Source: JANQJD01 sp965601685 (GTDB taxonomy: Bacteria > Pseudomonadota > Alphaproteobacteria > Rhodospirillales > Rhodospirillaceae). Taken from it: 64,000 nt of DNA. Positions 8,907 to 19,700 of the stretch are shown here, piece by piece. The position numbers and the translations under genes are program-made. The stretch is from the NCBI GenBank assembly GCA_965601685.1, contig CBFCWI010000002.1, positions 539,657 to 603,656 of the forward strand, in the 5' to 3' direction. Each line of letters starts with the position of its first letter. Positions within the stretch are counted from its first letter, which is position 1. The notes under the pieces were generated by a model, which was not told the DNA's origin, ran no database searches, and saw only the letters and a list, made by a program, of their open reading frames with translations.

Positions 8907-9521
8907 ATGACTACTGCAGTTACTACATTCGCCGTCGCCATACGCACTGGCACAGGCAAGGGAAAGGCTCGCGTCGTACGTAGGACTGGCTTGATCCCTG
9001 CCATATTGTATGGTGACAAACATTCCCCCACGCCAATCACGATTGATCCGCAACTCATCAACGCGGAAATGAACAAGCCAGGCTTTTTCACCCGTACGTT
9101 TGATCTCGTGCTGGAAGGTACCAGGATTCGTACGATCTGCCGTGATCTGCAGCGCCACCCAGTCTCACATGCTCTTCTCCATGCTGATTTCCAGCGTATT
9201 GGAGCGGATTCTTTGATTCATGTAGCAGTGCCGCTTCACGTAATCAATGAGGCAGCTTCACCGGGCGTCAAACGTGGTGGCATGGTTAACCTTGTCGAAC
9301 ATACTATCGAGATCGTTGCACGTCCAACGACCATTCCTACGGCCCTAGAAATAGACGTTACTAGCATGAAGATCGGTGATTCTCTTCATTTGAGTCAGGT
9401 AAAGCTGCCAGAAGGGGTCCGTCTGCTGCATCCAGATCCTGACCTCACCATAGCTACTATCGTTGCTCCTAGCAGCATAGAAACAGACGAAAGTGCAGCC
9501 GGTGGTACTACTACATTGTGA
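8907..9521 (+). CDS. rplY: 50S ribosomal protein L25 (CTC form)
   Basis: A 204-aa L25/TL5/CTC protein that binds 5S rRNA. The N-terminal 5S-binding domain includes GKARVVRRTGLIPAILYGD and the segment CRDLQRHPVSHALLHADFQRI, both characteristic, and the longer C-terminal TL5 domain has VKRGGMVNLVEHTIEI and a final SSIETDESA tail. An in-frame start at 8871 exists, but the ATG at 8907 matches the family. The stop is 6 bases before pth, the standard alphaproteobacterial rplY-pth pairing. The prs and ychF genes that commonly flank the pair are absent. Confidence 0.93.
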   Translation: MTTAVTTFAVAIRTGTGKGKARVVRRTGLIPAILYGDKHSPTPITIDPQLINAEMNKPGFFTRTFDLVLEGTRIRTICRDLQRHPVSHALLHADFQRIGADSLIHVAVPLHVINEAASPGVKRGGMVNLVEHTIEIVARPTTIPTALEIDVTSMKIGDSLHLSQVKLPEGVRLLHPDPDLTIATIVAPSSIETDESAAGGTTTL

Positions 9522-9527
9522 GGGGCT

Positions 9528-10124
9528 ATGTTTCTGATGGTAGGGCTTGGTAATCCAGGGCCGGACTATGCAGGTCATCGGCATAACATCGGCTTCATGG
9601 CAGTAGATACCATAGTCCATCGCCACACGTTCGGGCCTTTCCGAGCAACCCGTTGTCAGGCACAGATAGCTCAAGGCACTGTCGCAGGCACTGTCGTTCT
9701 TGCGCTCAAACCGCTCACCTACATGAACAACTCTGGCCAAGCGGTCAGTGGAGTGGTGCGTTCTCTGAAAATCCCGCTCGACAGGATGGTCGTCTTTCAT
9801 GACGAGTTAGACCTGCCGCCAGGCAGGGTACGGGTTAAAAGAGGCGGTGGCCACGCTGGGCATAACGGTCTGCAAAGTATCGACGCACACCTAGACCGTG
9901 ATTATCAACGGGTACGCATGGGGATTGGCCACCCCGGTCAGCGGAACCGCGTGGTTGGATATGTATTACATGATTTCAGCAAAACTGACCATTTATGGCT
10001 AAAGCCTCTGCTAGGAGCCATTGCTGATCGTCTGCCCATTCTGCTGTCTGGAGACACAGCCAATTTCGCTGCCTGCTTAGGAGGAAGACAATACTCTCAT
10101 GAAAATGACCTGCTCTCCTCCTAA
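9528..10124 (+). CDS. pth: Peptidyl-tRNA hydrolase
   Basis: A 198-aa Pth that releases peptides from dropped-off peptidyl-tRNA. The N-terminus MVGLGNPGPDYAGHRHNIGF contains the catalytic Asn and His (about residues 10 and 20); the LKPLTYMNNSGQAV motif and VVFHDELDLPPG with the active-site Asp near residue 92 follow. GGHAGHNGLQSI is the usual substrate-binding loop. The ATG has GAGGGG immediately upstream, overlapping the end of rplY. Length and motifs are intact. Confidence 0.95.
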   Translation: MFLMVGLGNPGPDYAGHRHNIGFMAVDTIVHRHTFGPFRATRCQAQIAQGTVAGTVVLALKPLTYMNNSGQAVSGVVRSLKIPLDRMVVFHDELDLPPGRVRVKRGGGHAGHNGLQSIDAHLDRDYQRVRMGIGHPGQRNRVVGYVLHDFSKTDHLWLKPLLGAIADRLPILLSGDTANFAACLGGRQYSHENDLLSS

Positions 10125-10570
10125 TCTTCTCCTCTTACCAAGCAAGGGTTAGCAGAATCTTGACAGAGAGTGGATGGTTGGTCATGTAGTTACTGGGTAG
10201 TACAGTACGGAAGTGAGACAAGGGTTTCGGCTACCGGTTCTTCCAAGAGTCGCATACTGGGAATGTCTGTGTGCTCTGCCCATGCCGTGAACACCATAGT
10301 GCTATACTCAGTTCGTGAAAAAATTGATGTATACATTTGAGTCTTGGAGACCAGAAATGGTCGTCCCCTTGTCAGGGATCAGTTTATCGCGGACTGGCCC
10401 GCCTAGACCAGTAGTGATAGGATCGATATATCAGATCGCTGCTGAGATCTTTATAGGGGATGAAGCCTTGGGTCAAAGCCTCTTGACACGTGTTGGGATA
10501 TTGTCTTGAAAGTAGCATGTATAGGATATAGACAACTTATGTTAGTATAGCCGTAAGGAGAGATAGGCAA
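10125..10570. other. Intergenic region upstream of the M15-like peptidase
   Basis: No gene recognised. A 64-codon frame at 10315-10509 has no homology that I can see. The final 20 bases contain the ribosome binding site AAGGAGA for the next gene; AT-rich hexamers such as TATAGG and TATAGC just upstream could be its promoter, but no convincing -35/-10 pair stands out. Confidence 0.5.
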
Positions 10571-11125
10571 ATGAATGAGGAAAGAGGCCGAAACATCACA
10601 CGCCGTTCTCTGGTGCTGTTAGGAGGTAGCTCTCTTTTAGCGATGATGCTACACCCGGTCAGTGCTGCTGTGCACTTTCAGACAGAACGGGCTTTATCCC
10701 TAGATGTACTGCCTACCGGCGAGAAATTAAAGCGAGTTTACTGGGCAGAAGGTCATTACATTCCTCAGGCTCTACGAGAAATACACTATCTGCTACGCGA
10801 CTATCGTGCCGGTGAAGTCAAGACTATTGATGTGAAACTACTCGACCTTCTACACGAAATAAGAGCACTCATAGGCAGCAGATCTCCCTTTGAAGTTGTC
10901 TCTGGCTATCGATCACAGCAGACTAACCGATGGCTACAACGCACTAATCCCAGTGTGGCGCGCCACAGCTATCATACCCAAGGCATGGCAGTCGATTTCC
11001 GTTTACCTGACTGTGATCTGGTCAAGCTGAAAGCAGTCGCTTTAAAATTAGGTCGAGGTGGTGTTGGTTATTATCCACATACAGCTTTCCTACACGTAGA
11101 TGTAGGCCCTCGTCGTCAATGGTAG
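10571..11125 (+). CDS. YcbK/DUF882-type murein endopeptidase (peptidase M15A family), Tat-exported
   Basis: A 184-aa secreted zinc peptidase related to E. coli MepK (YcbK), which cleaves peptidoglycan cross-links. The N-terminus has a twin-arginine signal, ITRRSLVLLGGSSLLAMM, ending near AxA at about residue 33. The core shows the VVSGYRSQQTN segment, then HSYHTQGMAVDF (zinc ligands His and Asp) and finally FLHVDVGPRRQW with the third zinc ligand His near residue 175. AAGGAGA precedes the ATG. It is convergent with purD. The family in alphaproteobacteria is often the sole M15A enzyme, acting in periplasmic cell-wall remodelling. Confidence 0.87.
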   Translation: MNEERGRNITRRSLVLLGGSSLLAMMLHPVSAAVHFQTERALSLDVLPTGEKLKRVYWAEGHYIPQALREIHYLLRDYRAGEVKTIDVKLLDLLHEIRALIGSRSPFEVVSGYRSQQTNRWLQRTNPSVARHSYHTQGMAVDFRLPDCDLVKLKAVALKLGRGGVGYYPHTAFLHVDVGPRRQW

Positions 11126-11188
11126 CAGTATAGTAGTATTGACACAGCTCATAGATAGTATCATCGCATCGTTCATGAGCTGCATGGA

Positions 11189-11205
11189 TATACCATGCGC
11201 TGCTT
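11189..11205. repeat. Small hairpin between convergent genes
   Basis: GCATGG and CCATGC form a 6-bp stem with a 5-base loop in the 150-base gap between the M15 peptidase gene and purD. A T-rich stretch follows on the plus strand but is interrupted, so a terminator function is only possible. Confidence 0.3.
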
Positions 11206-11276
11206 TGCTATTTTGCCATGAAGGAGGGGGCGGTATATCTTGAGGGAGAAGCCAATCTTCTACGCTCAGAGTCCTT

Positions 11277-12560
11277 TTAACATGGTGATGAAGTAAGATG
11301 CTGGCCAATGTCACGACGATAGAACCCCTCTGGCCAGTCGATAGTTCGCACTGTTGCATAGGCACGTGCTTGTGCTATAGGCACCGTAGGGCCGACTGCT
11401 GTGACGCCCAGTACCCGACCGCCGTCAGAGAAAATGCGACCCACATCATCTTGTCTGGTGGCAGCATGAAACACCTTCACATCTGGTAAAGCAGTCAGAG
11501 TCTCGAGACCGCGGATTTCGCTGCCCCTAGCAAAGGGGCCAGGATATCCTTGAGTAGCCATTATCACTGCCAAAGCAGCATGGTCATGCCAAGTCACGGT
11601 TGCCGATGCGAGTAACCCATCGCAGGTTGCCAACAGCAGTGGTAATAAGTCTGATCGTAGGCGCATCATCAACACCTGACATTCAGGATCGCCGAATCGC
11701 ACGTTGAATTCGAGCACCTTTGGACCATTTGGACTCATTATCAAGCCAGCGAATAGCACTCCCTTAAACGGCCGGCCCGCTGCTGCCATACCATGGACGG
11801 TGGGTAGAATAATACGTGTCATGATATCCTGTTCCAACGCCGGCATCATCACTGGAAGCGGAGAAAAGGCCCCCATGCCACCAGTGTTGGCGCCAGTATT
11901 CCCTTCCCCCACAGCTTTATAATCCTGGACTGCAGCCAGAGGTATAGCATCTCTGCCATCAACAAGAGCGAAGAAACTGATCTCTTCGCCCTCTAACAAC
12001 GCCTCAATAACCACTACGTCGCCAGCTGAGCCAAAGATTCGTTGCACCATCATAGTGTCAATAGCTCTCTCGGCCTCTACCAATGTCCTACACAGGATGA
12101 CGCCTTTACCGGTGGCAAGCCCATCAGCTTTTACCACGATTGGCCCCTCCCTGGTGCTGCGTATGAAGGCCCAGGCCGCCTCAGGTGTGTGAAAACGGCG
12201 ATATTCCGCAGTAGGTACACCGTGGCAAGCGAGCAGATCTTTCATAAAGCCTTTTGAACCTTCTAGAAGCGCCGCTTGCGCTGATGGCCCGAAGCAGCGA
12301 ATGCCGGCGGCGGCCATGTGATCGGCCAGTCCATTGATCAGCGGGGCTTCCGGTCCGATTACCACCAGATCAATAGCTTCAGCTTGCGCAAAGGCTACCA
12401 GATTGGTGGTATCAATGGTAGCTATAGGTATGCAAAGGGCTTCGGCAGCGATACCAGCATTACCAGGCGCACAGAACAACCTCTCGCATAGAGGAGATTG
12501 GCGGAGTGCCCAACACAGGGCATGTTCGCGTCCTCCCGAACCGACGACGAGGACACGCAT
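11277..12560 (-). CDS. purD: Phosphoribosylamine-glycine ligase
   Basis: A 427-aa ATP-grasp enzyme making glycinamide ribonucleotide in purine synthesis. The N-terminus MRVLVVGSGGREHALCWAL is the family signature; GPEAPLINGLAD, VVKADGLATGKGV and RFGDPECQV are the other hallmark segments for phosphoribosylamine, ATP and metal binding. The frame extends upstream to 12590, but the ATG at 12558-12560 fits the family exactly and has an AGAGAGG ribosome binding site. It is divergent from the xseA remnant, an arrangement also seen in other alphaproteobacteria. The gene looks intact. Confidence 0.95.
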   Translation of the reverse strand: MRVLVVGSGGREHALCWALRQSPLCERLFCAPGNAGIAAEALCIPIATIDTTNLVAFAQAEAIDLVVIGPEAPLINGLADHMAAAGIRCFGPSAQAALLEGSKGFMKDLLACHGVPTAEYRRFHTPEAAWAFIRSTREGPIVVKADGLATGKGVILCRTLVEAERAIDTMMVQRIFGSAGDVVVIEALLEGEEISFFALVDGRDAIPLAAVQDYKAVGEGNTGANTGGMGAFSPLPVMMPALEQDIMTRIILPTVHGMAAAGRPFKGVLFAGLIMSPNGPKVLEFNVRFGDPECQVLMMRLRSDLLPLLLATCDGLLASATVTWHDHAALAVIMATQGYPGPFARGSEIRGLETLTALPDVKVFHAATRQDDVGRIFSDGGRVLGVTAVGPTVPIAQARAYATVRTIDWPEGFYRRDIGQHLTSSPC

Positions 12561-12702
12561 GGCAGACCTCTCTCTTGATAATTTCAGCAAGGCACATCTA
12601 CAGACCCAGAAATTGTATCTGGGTATTTGCTTCTTTCATACTCTTTCACTTGTAGCATCAATTGTGTGCATTCTATGGCGTGTTCACCTACGCGAATGGT
12701 TT

Positions 12703-14196
12703 ATGACGGAACTGTCCTACGCTCTCAAGCGCACGGTTGAAAACGCATTCAGTTTTGTAAAGGTACGAGGTGAGATTTCTGGTTTCAAGAGTCATGCCTC
12801 TGCTATCAAAGACTTAAGGATCACCAGGCCGTTCTAGAGGCAGTTATTGGGAAAAATGTTGCTGCACACCTGAGCTTCAAACCGAAAGATGGTCTCGAAG
12901 TAGTGGTCTCTAATAGAATTACCACTTATAAAATCCGTTCCTACTATCAGATCTTTATCGATTCCATCGAAGTAGCTGGAGCCTGTATGTTGCTGAGTGT
13001 ATTAGAGAAACGTCTCGGCCGCTTAGCAGCTGAAGGTCTATTGAATGTTATCCATAAGAATGCACTGCTATTCTTACCGCGGGTAGTCGGCGTGATCACT
13101 TCCCCGACTTGGGTAGTGCTCTACGATCTCTTGCACCGTTTACACAACCGTTGCACATGCCATGTGCTGCTGTGGCCTGTAACAGTGCAGGGAGTGCAGG
13201 GCGAAGGCGCTGCTGCTCAAGTGGCCAAGGCTATCAATGACTTCAACCAATTCCTATACACAGGCAACGTGCCGCGGCCCGATGTTTTGATCGTCACCCG
13301 TGGAGGTGGGAGTCGAGAAGAGCCATTCAACGAAGAATCTATGATCCGACCCGCTGTCGCTAGCACAATTTCACTGATTTCAGCTGTTGGTCATGAAACG
13401 GATGTCACGCTGCTCGATCTTGCTACTGACTGTCGTGCGCCAACTACTGCAGCTGAGAGAGTAGTACACGCACAGCTAGATTTATTTCTTGGCACAGGTG
13501 GAACATTGTGCTGGTCGTCTGAGTGTGGCCATAGTACGTTTTCTAAGCGAAGGCAAACGGCAAATAGAAGGACTCGCTCTTGGCTTCCCTAATCTCTTGC
13601 ACATCATTGAGGACTCTACGGTGCGCCTTGATGATCGTGCGGAGCGCCTAGTGTATAATCTGTCAGTAGAGCGATATAAAGCAGAGAGGACTCAGTTCTG
13701 CCTTTGCCTGCTGCGTCCACAGGAACAGTTTGCTCCCTGTACCCGCGTTCTTGAGCATATCATGAGCAACCTGTACCAGGCTGTAGCGGCGGTAATCCTG
13801 AGCAGCCAAACAAGTCGACAGCTGGTTCCCCGTCGTCTGTGGGTGTCGTGTGCGCATCAGGAGCGTGATGGGAATTGTTTCATCAAACGTCTTAAAGAAA
13901 ATTTTGAACGTCTCATGAATAGACGGGCAGAGGCTATCTGCTGCCTAGAGCACTTACTCGATAGTTATTCCTATGAATCTATGCTGCGACGTGGTTTTAC
14001 ACTGATACAGGACGAATCCGACCATGTGGTAGAGGGTAGAGCGACAGCGGCTCTATCTGCTACTACAGTATCTGCAGCTGGCTGGACGGCCCCCTCTTCC
14101 ACGACGGTGCCAGTACGCGTAGAAGCAACAGACGGCAAACTCAGGCTGCCTTCTCTGCAAGGCACGCGATGTCACAATATACGTAAGAGATGGTAA
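12703..14196 (+). pseudogene. xseA: Exodeoxyribonuclease VII large subunit, frameshifted remnant
   Basis: Three frames together spell a decayed XseA. The N-terminal OB-fold part starts at MTELSYALKRTVENAFSFVK (12703) and breaks near 12810-12820, after which the next frame continues with the expected AVLEAVI-like text. A second frame carries VVVSNRITTYKIRSYYQIFI, FLPRVVGVITSP, VLLWPVTVQG, RPDVLIVTRGGGS and ISAVGHETDVTLLD, and breaks near 13490-13500, where one extra base shifts the reading. The third frame runs through LSVAIVRFLSEGKRQIEG to SYESMLRRGFTLI and the end. Family motifs are also damaged: residues are missing between GGGS and FNEE. Single-strand exonuclease VII activity is presumably lost; xseB is not in the window. 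Confidence 0.88.
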
Positions 14197-14214
14197 GGGC
14201 TGCAAACTGCGAGG

Positions 14215-15183
14215 ATGTCAAGGGTCGTCGGACCGATGGAAACAAAATCTTCTCTTCTTGTCACTGTTCCCCCCATGCGCGATGGAGCGGCTGCTCTTAC
14301 AGGAACCGGGGCTGTGGTGTCTGATCCGAAACAGACTATTGCCTTTCAAGGGATCGCTGGAGCTTATTCGCATCTCGCGTGTCTGACTGCTTATCCAGAG
14401 CTGACTCCACTGGCCTGCGGTACCTTTGAGGAAACCTTCGCAGCCGTGACAGAGGGTCATGCCCAGTTAGGTATGATTCCAGTTGAGAATTCCGTGGCTG
14501 GACGAGTCGCTGATATCCATCATCTGCTGCCGCACAGCGTGCTGCATATCGTTGCAGAGCATTTTCAACGTATTAATCATCATCTTCTTGCTCTGCCGGA
14601 GGCAACACTTGGATCCCTCCGCACCGTACATAGTCACGTCCACGCGTTAGGACAATGCCGTAATATCCTACGTGCTCTCGGTCTGCGGGCTATAATAGCA
14701 GCTGATACCGCTGGGGCGGCAGCAGAAGTTGCCCACAGCGGCGATCGGACGCGTGCTGCTATAGCCTCTGCTTTAGCTGGGGAAATCTACGGATTGACTT
14801 CCCTCCAAGCCAACATTGAGGATGCTGACCATAACACCACTCGCTTCATTGTTATGGCACGGACTCCCATCAATCCTAACCCAGCCCGTGGGCCCGTAGT
14901 AACTTCGTTTCTGTTTACGGTACGTAACGTGCCTGCTGCCCTGTACAAGGCGCTTGGGGGTTTTGCCACTAATGGGGTAAACATGACAAAGTTAGAAAGT
15001 TACTTAGTTGACGGTACATTCATAGCTGCTCAATTTTACGCCGAGGCAGAGGCACACCCTGACAGTTTGGGTCTACGGTTGGCACTAGAGGAGCTTGGCT
15101 TTTTCTCTCGTTCTTTACACCTTCTCGGTGTCTATCCAGCTCATCCAACACGCTTTCAGTCTCGTCTCAGAGCAGGCGTCTGA
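14215..15183 (+). CDS. pheA: Prephenate dehydratase
   Basis: A 322-aa monofunctional prephenate dehydratase with regulatory ACT domain, converting prephenate to phenylpyruvate for phenylalanine. The catalytic domain starts at TIAFQGIAGAYSHLA (about residue 42) and includes the CGTFEETFAAV and IPVENSVAGRV segments, and the NTTRF motif with the catalytic Thr (about residue 213). The ACT domain begins near SFLFTVRNVPAALYKAL and has KLESYLVDG where many homologues have ESRP; this variant is common in alphaproteobacteria. The first ~40 residues precede the homology, so a later start is possible; the GAGG at 14209 is very close to the assigned ATG. No chorismate mutase domain is fused. Confidence 0.9.
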   Translation: MSRVVGPMETKSSLLVTVPPMRDGAAALTGTGAVVSDPKQTIAFQGIAGAYSHLACLTAYPELTPLACGTFEETFAAVTEGHAQLGMIPVENSVAGRVADIHHLLPHSVLHIVAEHFQRINHHLLALPEATLGSLRTVHSHVHALGQCRNILRALGLRAIIAADTAGAAAEVAHSGDRTRAAIASALAGEIYGLTSLQANIEDADHNTTRFIVMARTPINPNPARGPVVTSFLFTVRNVPAALYKALGGFATNGVNMTKLESYLVDGTFIAAQFYAEAEAHPDSLGLRLALEELGFFSRSLHLLGVYPAHPTRFQSRLRAGV

Positions 15184-15700
15184 GTTTGAAGGTTTTGTGC
15201 GGTTTTTCAGGCAACTCCTTGAGGTCAGATCGGATCTCAAGCTCTTCCTCCGTCGTCTGCAACCCAGTGATCCACATTTCATTTGAGAACGGCGATGCAG
15301 TGGACTGCCAAGTTTGCGCTTCCAAGTACAATATCCTCTTAAAAGTGGTCTCTACTGTTGCAAGATTGAGCGGCTGTGCAAGGATGCGATGTTTCCGAAG
15401 AAGCAGCGCACAAGCTATACATTGCTCCACTCCCACATATTATATGACAATCATGTATTATAAACTCTCACTGAAATAAAAAAATAGACTCATAGAACTT
15501 TTGTGACAGTGTCTCTTTACTTCTCTCACTCGTTGCGCTTTAAAAGCCTATAGGGGAATACCCTACTCTGCCAATCACTGGATCGCTCTATGCCATTAGT
15601 TGACAGGCTTTGTCTGAAATACCCATATGTTCAGTCTGTTCACTTCATTAAAGGTGCTTCAAGCAGGTATACATTACTTAATAATAGAGGAGTGCGCACA
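15184..15700. other. 0.5-kb region without a recognised gene
   Basis: Overlapping open frames of ~90 codons occur on both strands (15167-15436 minus, 15186-15479 plus), but neither shows known motifs. Only the last 15 bases have an assigned role: GAGGAG at 15687-15692 is the ribosome binding site for the following GTG start. Confidence 0.5.
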
Positions 15701-16285
15701 GTGCTACCCCTTATGCCTAAAGCAACAGCTGTGTGGTTGGTGGAGAATACTTCGCTCACCTTCGAACAGGTTGCCAATTTTTGTGGCATGCATACGCTCG
15801 AGGTACAAGCCATTGCCGACGGTGAGGTAGCGGCCGGAATCGTCGGTCTTGATCCAGTGGCCAATGGGCAGATCACGCGGGCTGAAATCGAGCGGTGTGA
15901 GCGTAGTCCCCAGGCACAGTTATGTATTCTCCACACAGACATGCCCCTGTCCCAACGGCCTAAGGGAACACGCTACATGCCAGTTTCCAAACGGCAGGAC
16001 CGTCCTGATGCCATTGCCTGGCTGCTCAGGCATCATTCTGAGTTATCCGATGCCCAAATATGCAAGCTTGTCGGCACTACTAAGCCAACAATCGCTAGTG
16101 TACGGGGCCGTACACATTGGAATACAGCCAATATCAAGCCACGTAACCCTGTAACACTCGGGCTATGCTCTGATCTTGACCTCGAAAAGGCAGTGATTCT
16201 TGCTAGGGGGCGGCGTCAGAAGTCGGAAGGGGACCATGATATCCGAGAAGTCGGAGCTGTCCCACCCGAAGGCAAGGCAGAGTAG
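15701..16285 (+). CDS. trcR: TrcR-type cell-cycle regulator (DUF1013)
   Basis: A 194-aa member of the alphaproteobacterial DUF1013 family, named TrcR after a cell-cycle transcription regulator. The signature is MPKATAVWLVENTSLTFEQVANFCGMH, a helix-turn-helix-like segment, followed by EVQAIADGEVAAGIVGLDPV; a second HTH-like stretch is LSDAQICKLVGTTKPTIASVR near residue 130. The open frame reaches back to 15590, but the GTG at 15701 has a well-spaced GAGGAG and gives the family N-terminus. The C-terminal tail after ILARGRR is short and variable. The family is restricted to alphaproteobacteria, which supports the lineage assignment. Confidence 0.87.
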   Translation: MLPLMPKATAVWLVENTSLTFEQVANFCGMHTLEVQAIADGEVAAGIVGLDPVANGQITRAEIERCERSPQAQLCILHTDMPLSQRPKGTRYMPVSKRQDRPDAIAWLLRHHSELSDAQICKLVGTTKPTIASVRGRTHWNTANIKPRNPVTLGLCSDLDLEKAVILARGRRQKSEGDHDIREVGAVPPEGKAE

Positions 16286-16775
16286 AACATTCCGTCTGGG
16301 CTTCCACCGTGCCTCCGGCTTGGTACTGTTCAGTGACACGGGGAGCCGTGTCCTGGACTAGAGTCGCGGCATGAGTAAGAAGAGTCAGAACCCGTCTTCT
16401 GTCACGGAGAGAGACCAACAGCGGTCTCCAATAGGCGTCAGAACCTCCCGCACAGCTGCACTGATCCCATCAGATCCCATCAAGTACAGCTCTACCAGAA
16501 AACTGGATAGGCATTCACGGGTGAGTGTAGAAGTACAGCAGAAGTACAGCTTTATCTTGAAGGGCGCCGCTGTTGCTTCAATGTTGCGATCGAGCGGGCC
16601 AAAAGATTCCTTGATCCTGATTCGCTGCAAGAACATTGCTTCCCACAAGGGCTACATAGTTCGCTTTCCCAGCTTCCATGAAATACCTGAAGATATGGAT
16701 CATGAGATGCTCCTATAGTCCATTCACGCTGTTCCCACAGAGGATTGCACGACTCTCCAGAAATATTGTTCTTCA
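16286..16775. other. 0.5-kb non-coding region with short tandem duplications
   Basis: No gene recognised between trcR and nrdJ, which converge here. Two small tandem duplications are visible: GATCCCATCA twice at 16463-16482 and AGAAGTACAGC twice at 16529-16550, with a further AAGTACAGC copy at 16482-16490. They look like slippage products in sequence under little constraint. Confidence 0.5.
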
Positions 16776-19700
16776 CTAGTTACATCCGCTAGTAGTACCA
16801 CATGTATCGCATTGGAGGCATGTACCATTACGGATCAGTGTAAAATTACCACACTCGCTGCATGAGGCTCCCTCATAGCCCCGCATCTGTGCTTCCCGTG
16901 CTAAGAGAGTCTGCGGCTGTAAATGTGAGAGTGAGAGCGCGGTTGCCTCACTGTTAGCTGCAGGCCTACCTGCCGTTTGCAGGACAGGCATATTCTCTAC
17001 ATTATCATCGCACTGGTACTGGGATGCAGCCAGGACATGGCCATTCTGCGCATCCTGCTGCGTCGTCTGAGGAGGAGAAGACTGATGATTGGCCAGAGCA
17101 GCGTAGAGATTGCTCGAGCGCACGTAACCATGACTAGCAATACGTTCAAGCATGTAGCTGATATAGCCGTTGGCAGGCAGGTTTCCTTCCTTATAACCAC
17201 GGCTCAGGGGATCAGGTAGCAGATCCTGAGGCTCGACATGTGCTAGATCGTTGCGGCTCAGATATGAGATAGCAAGTTCGCGGAAGATGTAATCCAGGAT
17301 CGAAGTTGCCATCTTGATGGCATCATTGCCAGTCACTGCTCCAGATGGGTCGAATTGGGTGAAAGTAAAGGCTTCGACGTACTCCTCTAAGGGGACGCCG
17401 TACTGGAGACCAATAGAGATTGCAATGGCAAAGTTATTCATAAGGCTGCGGAATGCAGCTCCTTCCTTGTGCATATCGATAAAGATTTCGCCAAGCCGGC
17501 CATCCTCGTATTCACCAGTACGCAAGTAAACTTTATGCCCGCCGATAGACGCTTTCTGCGTATACCCCTTGCGCCGATGGGGGAGCCGTTGTCTATTAGG
17601 CTGGGTCATTACTTTTTCAACGATTCGCTCAGCCACCGAGGCCGCCTGCGCGGCCGCTGGTTGAAGGATCACCATCTTATCCATACCGTTTCCCCCTTCA
17701 GCCAGAAGACGGGCCTGCAGGGGTTGTGAGAGTTTCGAGCCATCCCGATACAGGGCAATGGCTTTAAGACCTAGCTGCCATGCCAGTAGGTAGGCTGCCT
17801 TACAATCTTCTACCGTGGCCGTGATAGGCATGTTTATGGTCTTCGAGATAGCACCTGAGACAAAAGGCTGTACTGCTGCCATCATACGGATATGAGCCTC
17901 AGTAGATAAGAAACGGGTCCCCCAACGTCCGCAGAGACTGGCACAGTCAAACACTGAAAGATGCTCTGGCTTGAGAGCCGGCGCCCCTTCGACTGTCATC
18001 GCACCACAGCAGTAGGTATTCGCTGCTTCTATTTGTTCTGGTGTAAAACCAAGTTCTGCCAGCATGTCAAACCTAGGATCTGCAAGCTGTTCTGCTGACA
18101 GGTGGAGAGTATGATGACAAAAATCTGATCCCAGACTCCATCTATTGAAGATAAAACGGATGTCGAATGCCGCGGCAGCAGCGCGCTCTATAGCATTAAC
18201 ACTGTTGTCATCAAACCCTCTTGCTCGCAAGATCTGGTGATTGATACCTGGCGCCTCCCGTAAGGTGCCAGCACCGATCGCATAACGCACGATTGCTGCG
18301 ATCTGGCCTTCATTATAGCCAAGGGCGCGCAGGGCTGCCGGTGCCATGCGGTTGATGATCTTGAAATATCCACCGCCACTTAGCTTCTTGAACTTGACAA
18401 GAGAAAAGTCTGGCTCAATGCCGGTTGTGTCACAGTCCATCACCAAGCCTATAGTTCCCGTGGGGGCCACCACTGAGACTTGGGCGTTCCGATAACCATA
18501 AGCTTCGCCTAAGGAAAGCGCTTCATCCCACGCAGCACGGGCTGCTTCAGCTAAAACTACATCTGGGCAACCGTTGAATGGGACTGGTAGTACCCTCAGA
18601 TCCTCGTATCCCTCTGTGAGGCCGTGAACAGCACGACGATGATTGCGTACGACTCGGAGCATTTGATCACGATTATTTACGAATCCGGGAAATGGTCCTA
18701 AACATGCTGCTATTTCAGCAGAGGTAGAATAAGCAATTCCCGTTATAAGAGCTGTGATACCGGCAATCAGGGCACGTCCAGCGTGACTATCATAAGGCAG
18801 ACCTAAGGCCATGAGCAAACCACCGGCATTAGCATATCCGAGTCCCAGGGTTCTGTAGCGGTAAGACAACTCGGCGATCCGTCGCGACGGAAACTGGGCC
18901 ATCAACACTGCAATCTCGAGCGTGAGAATCCACAGCCGTACAGCATGGCGGAAGGCAGCGATATCAAAGTGACCGTCTACCCGGTAGAAAGCATACAGAT
19001 TCAGGGAGGCTAGGTTGCAGGCAGTATCATCCAGAAACATGTATTCTGAGCACGGGTTTGAAGCTGAGATGCGTCCAGAGGCTGGACACGTATGCCAAGC
19101 ATTAATGGTAGTATCAAATTGCAGGCCCGGATCAGCACACTGCCAGGCTGCCTCACCAATCTGCTCCCATAGTGCGGCAGCGCGAACTTTTTTCTGCGCT
19201 CTGCCATCAACCCGGCGCCGTAACAGCCAGTCTTGATCAGCTAGCACGGCGTCCAGAAAGGAATCCGGCACTCGTACGGTATTGTTGGAGTTCTGACCAG
19301 ATACAGTCATATAGGCTTCTGCATCCCAGTCAGAATCAAGGATAGGAAACGTGATTGTCGTGAATCCCTGACGGGCGAACTGAATCGTACGTTGCAGGTA
19401 ACTTTCTGGAATCATAACCTGACGCGCAGCGACCAGCGCCTCTTGCAGGGCTTGATTGATTTGCGGATCGCAGCTATCAGAGGCGCAGGCCCGCATGATG
19501 GCGTTAAGATGGATATTACATACTCTGGAACCAGCAATCATGGCAGCGATCTTGCGCTCTTCCATGATTTTCCAATCTATAAATGCTTCAATGTCCGGGT
19601 GATCAATATCCACAATGACCATCTTGGCAGCCCGACGAGTGGTCCCACCTGACTTGATAGCACCAGCAGCGCGATCCCCAATCTTTAGAAAGCTCATCAA

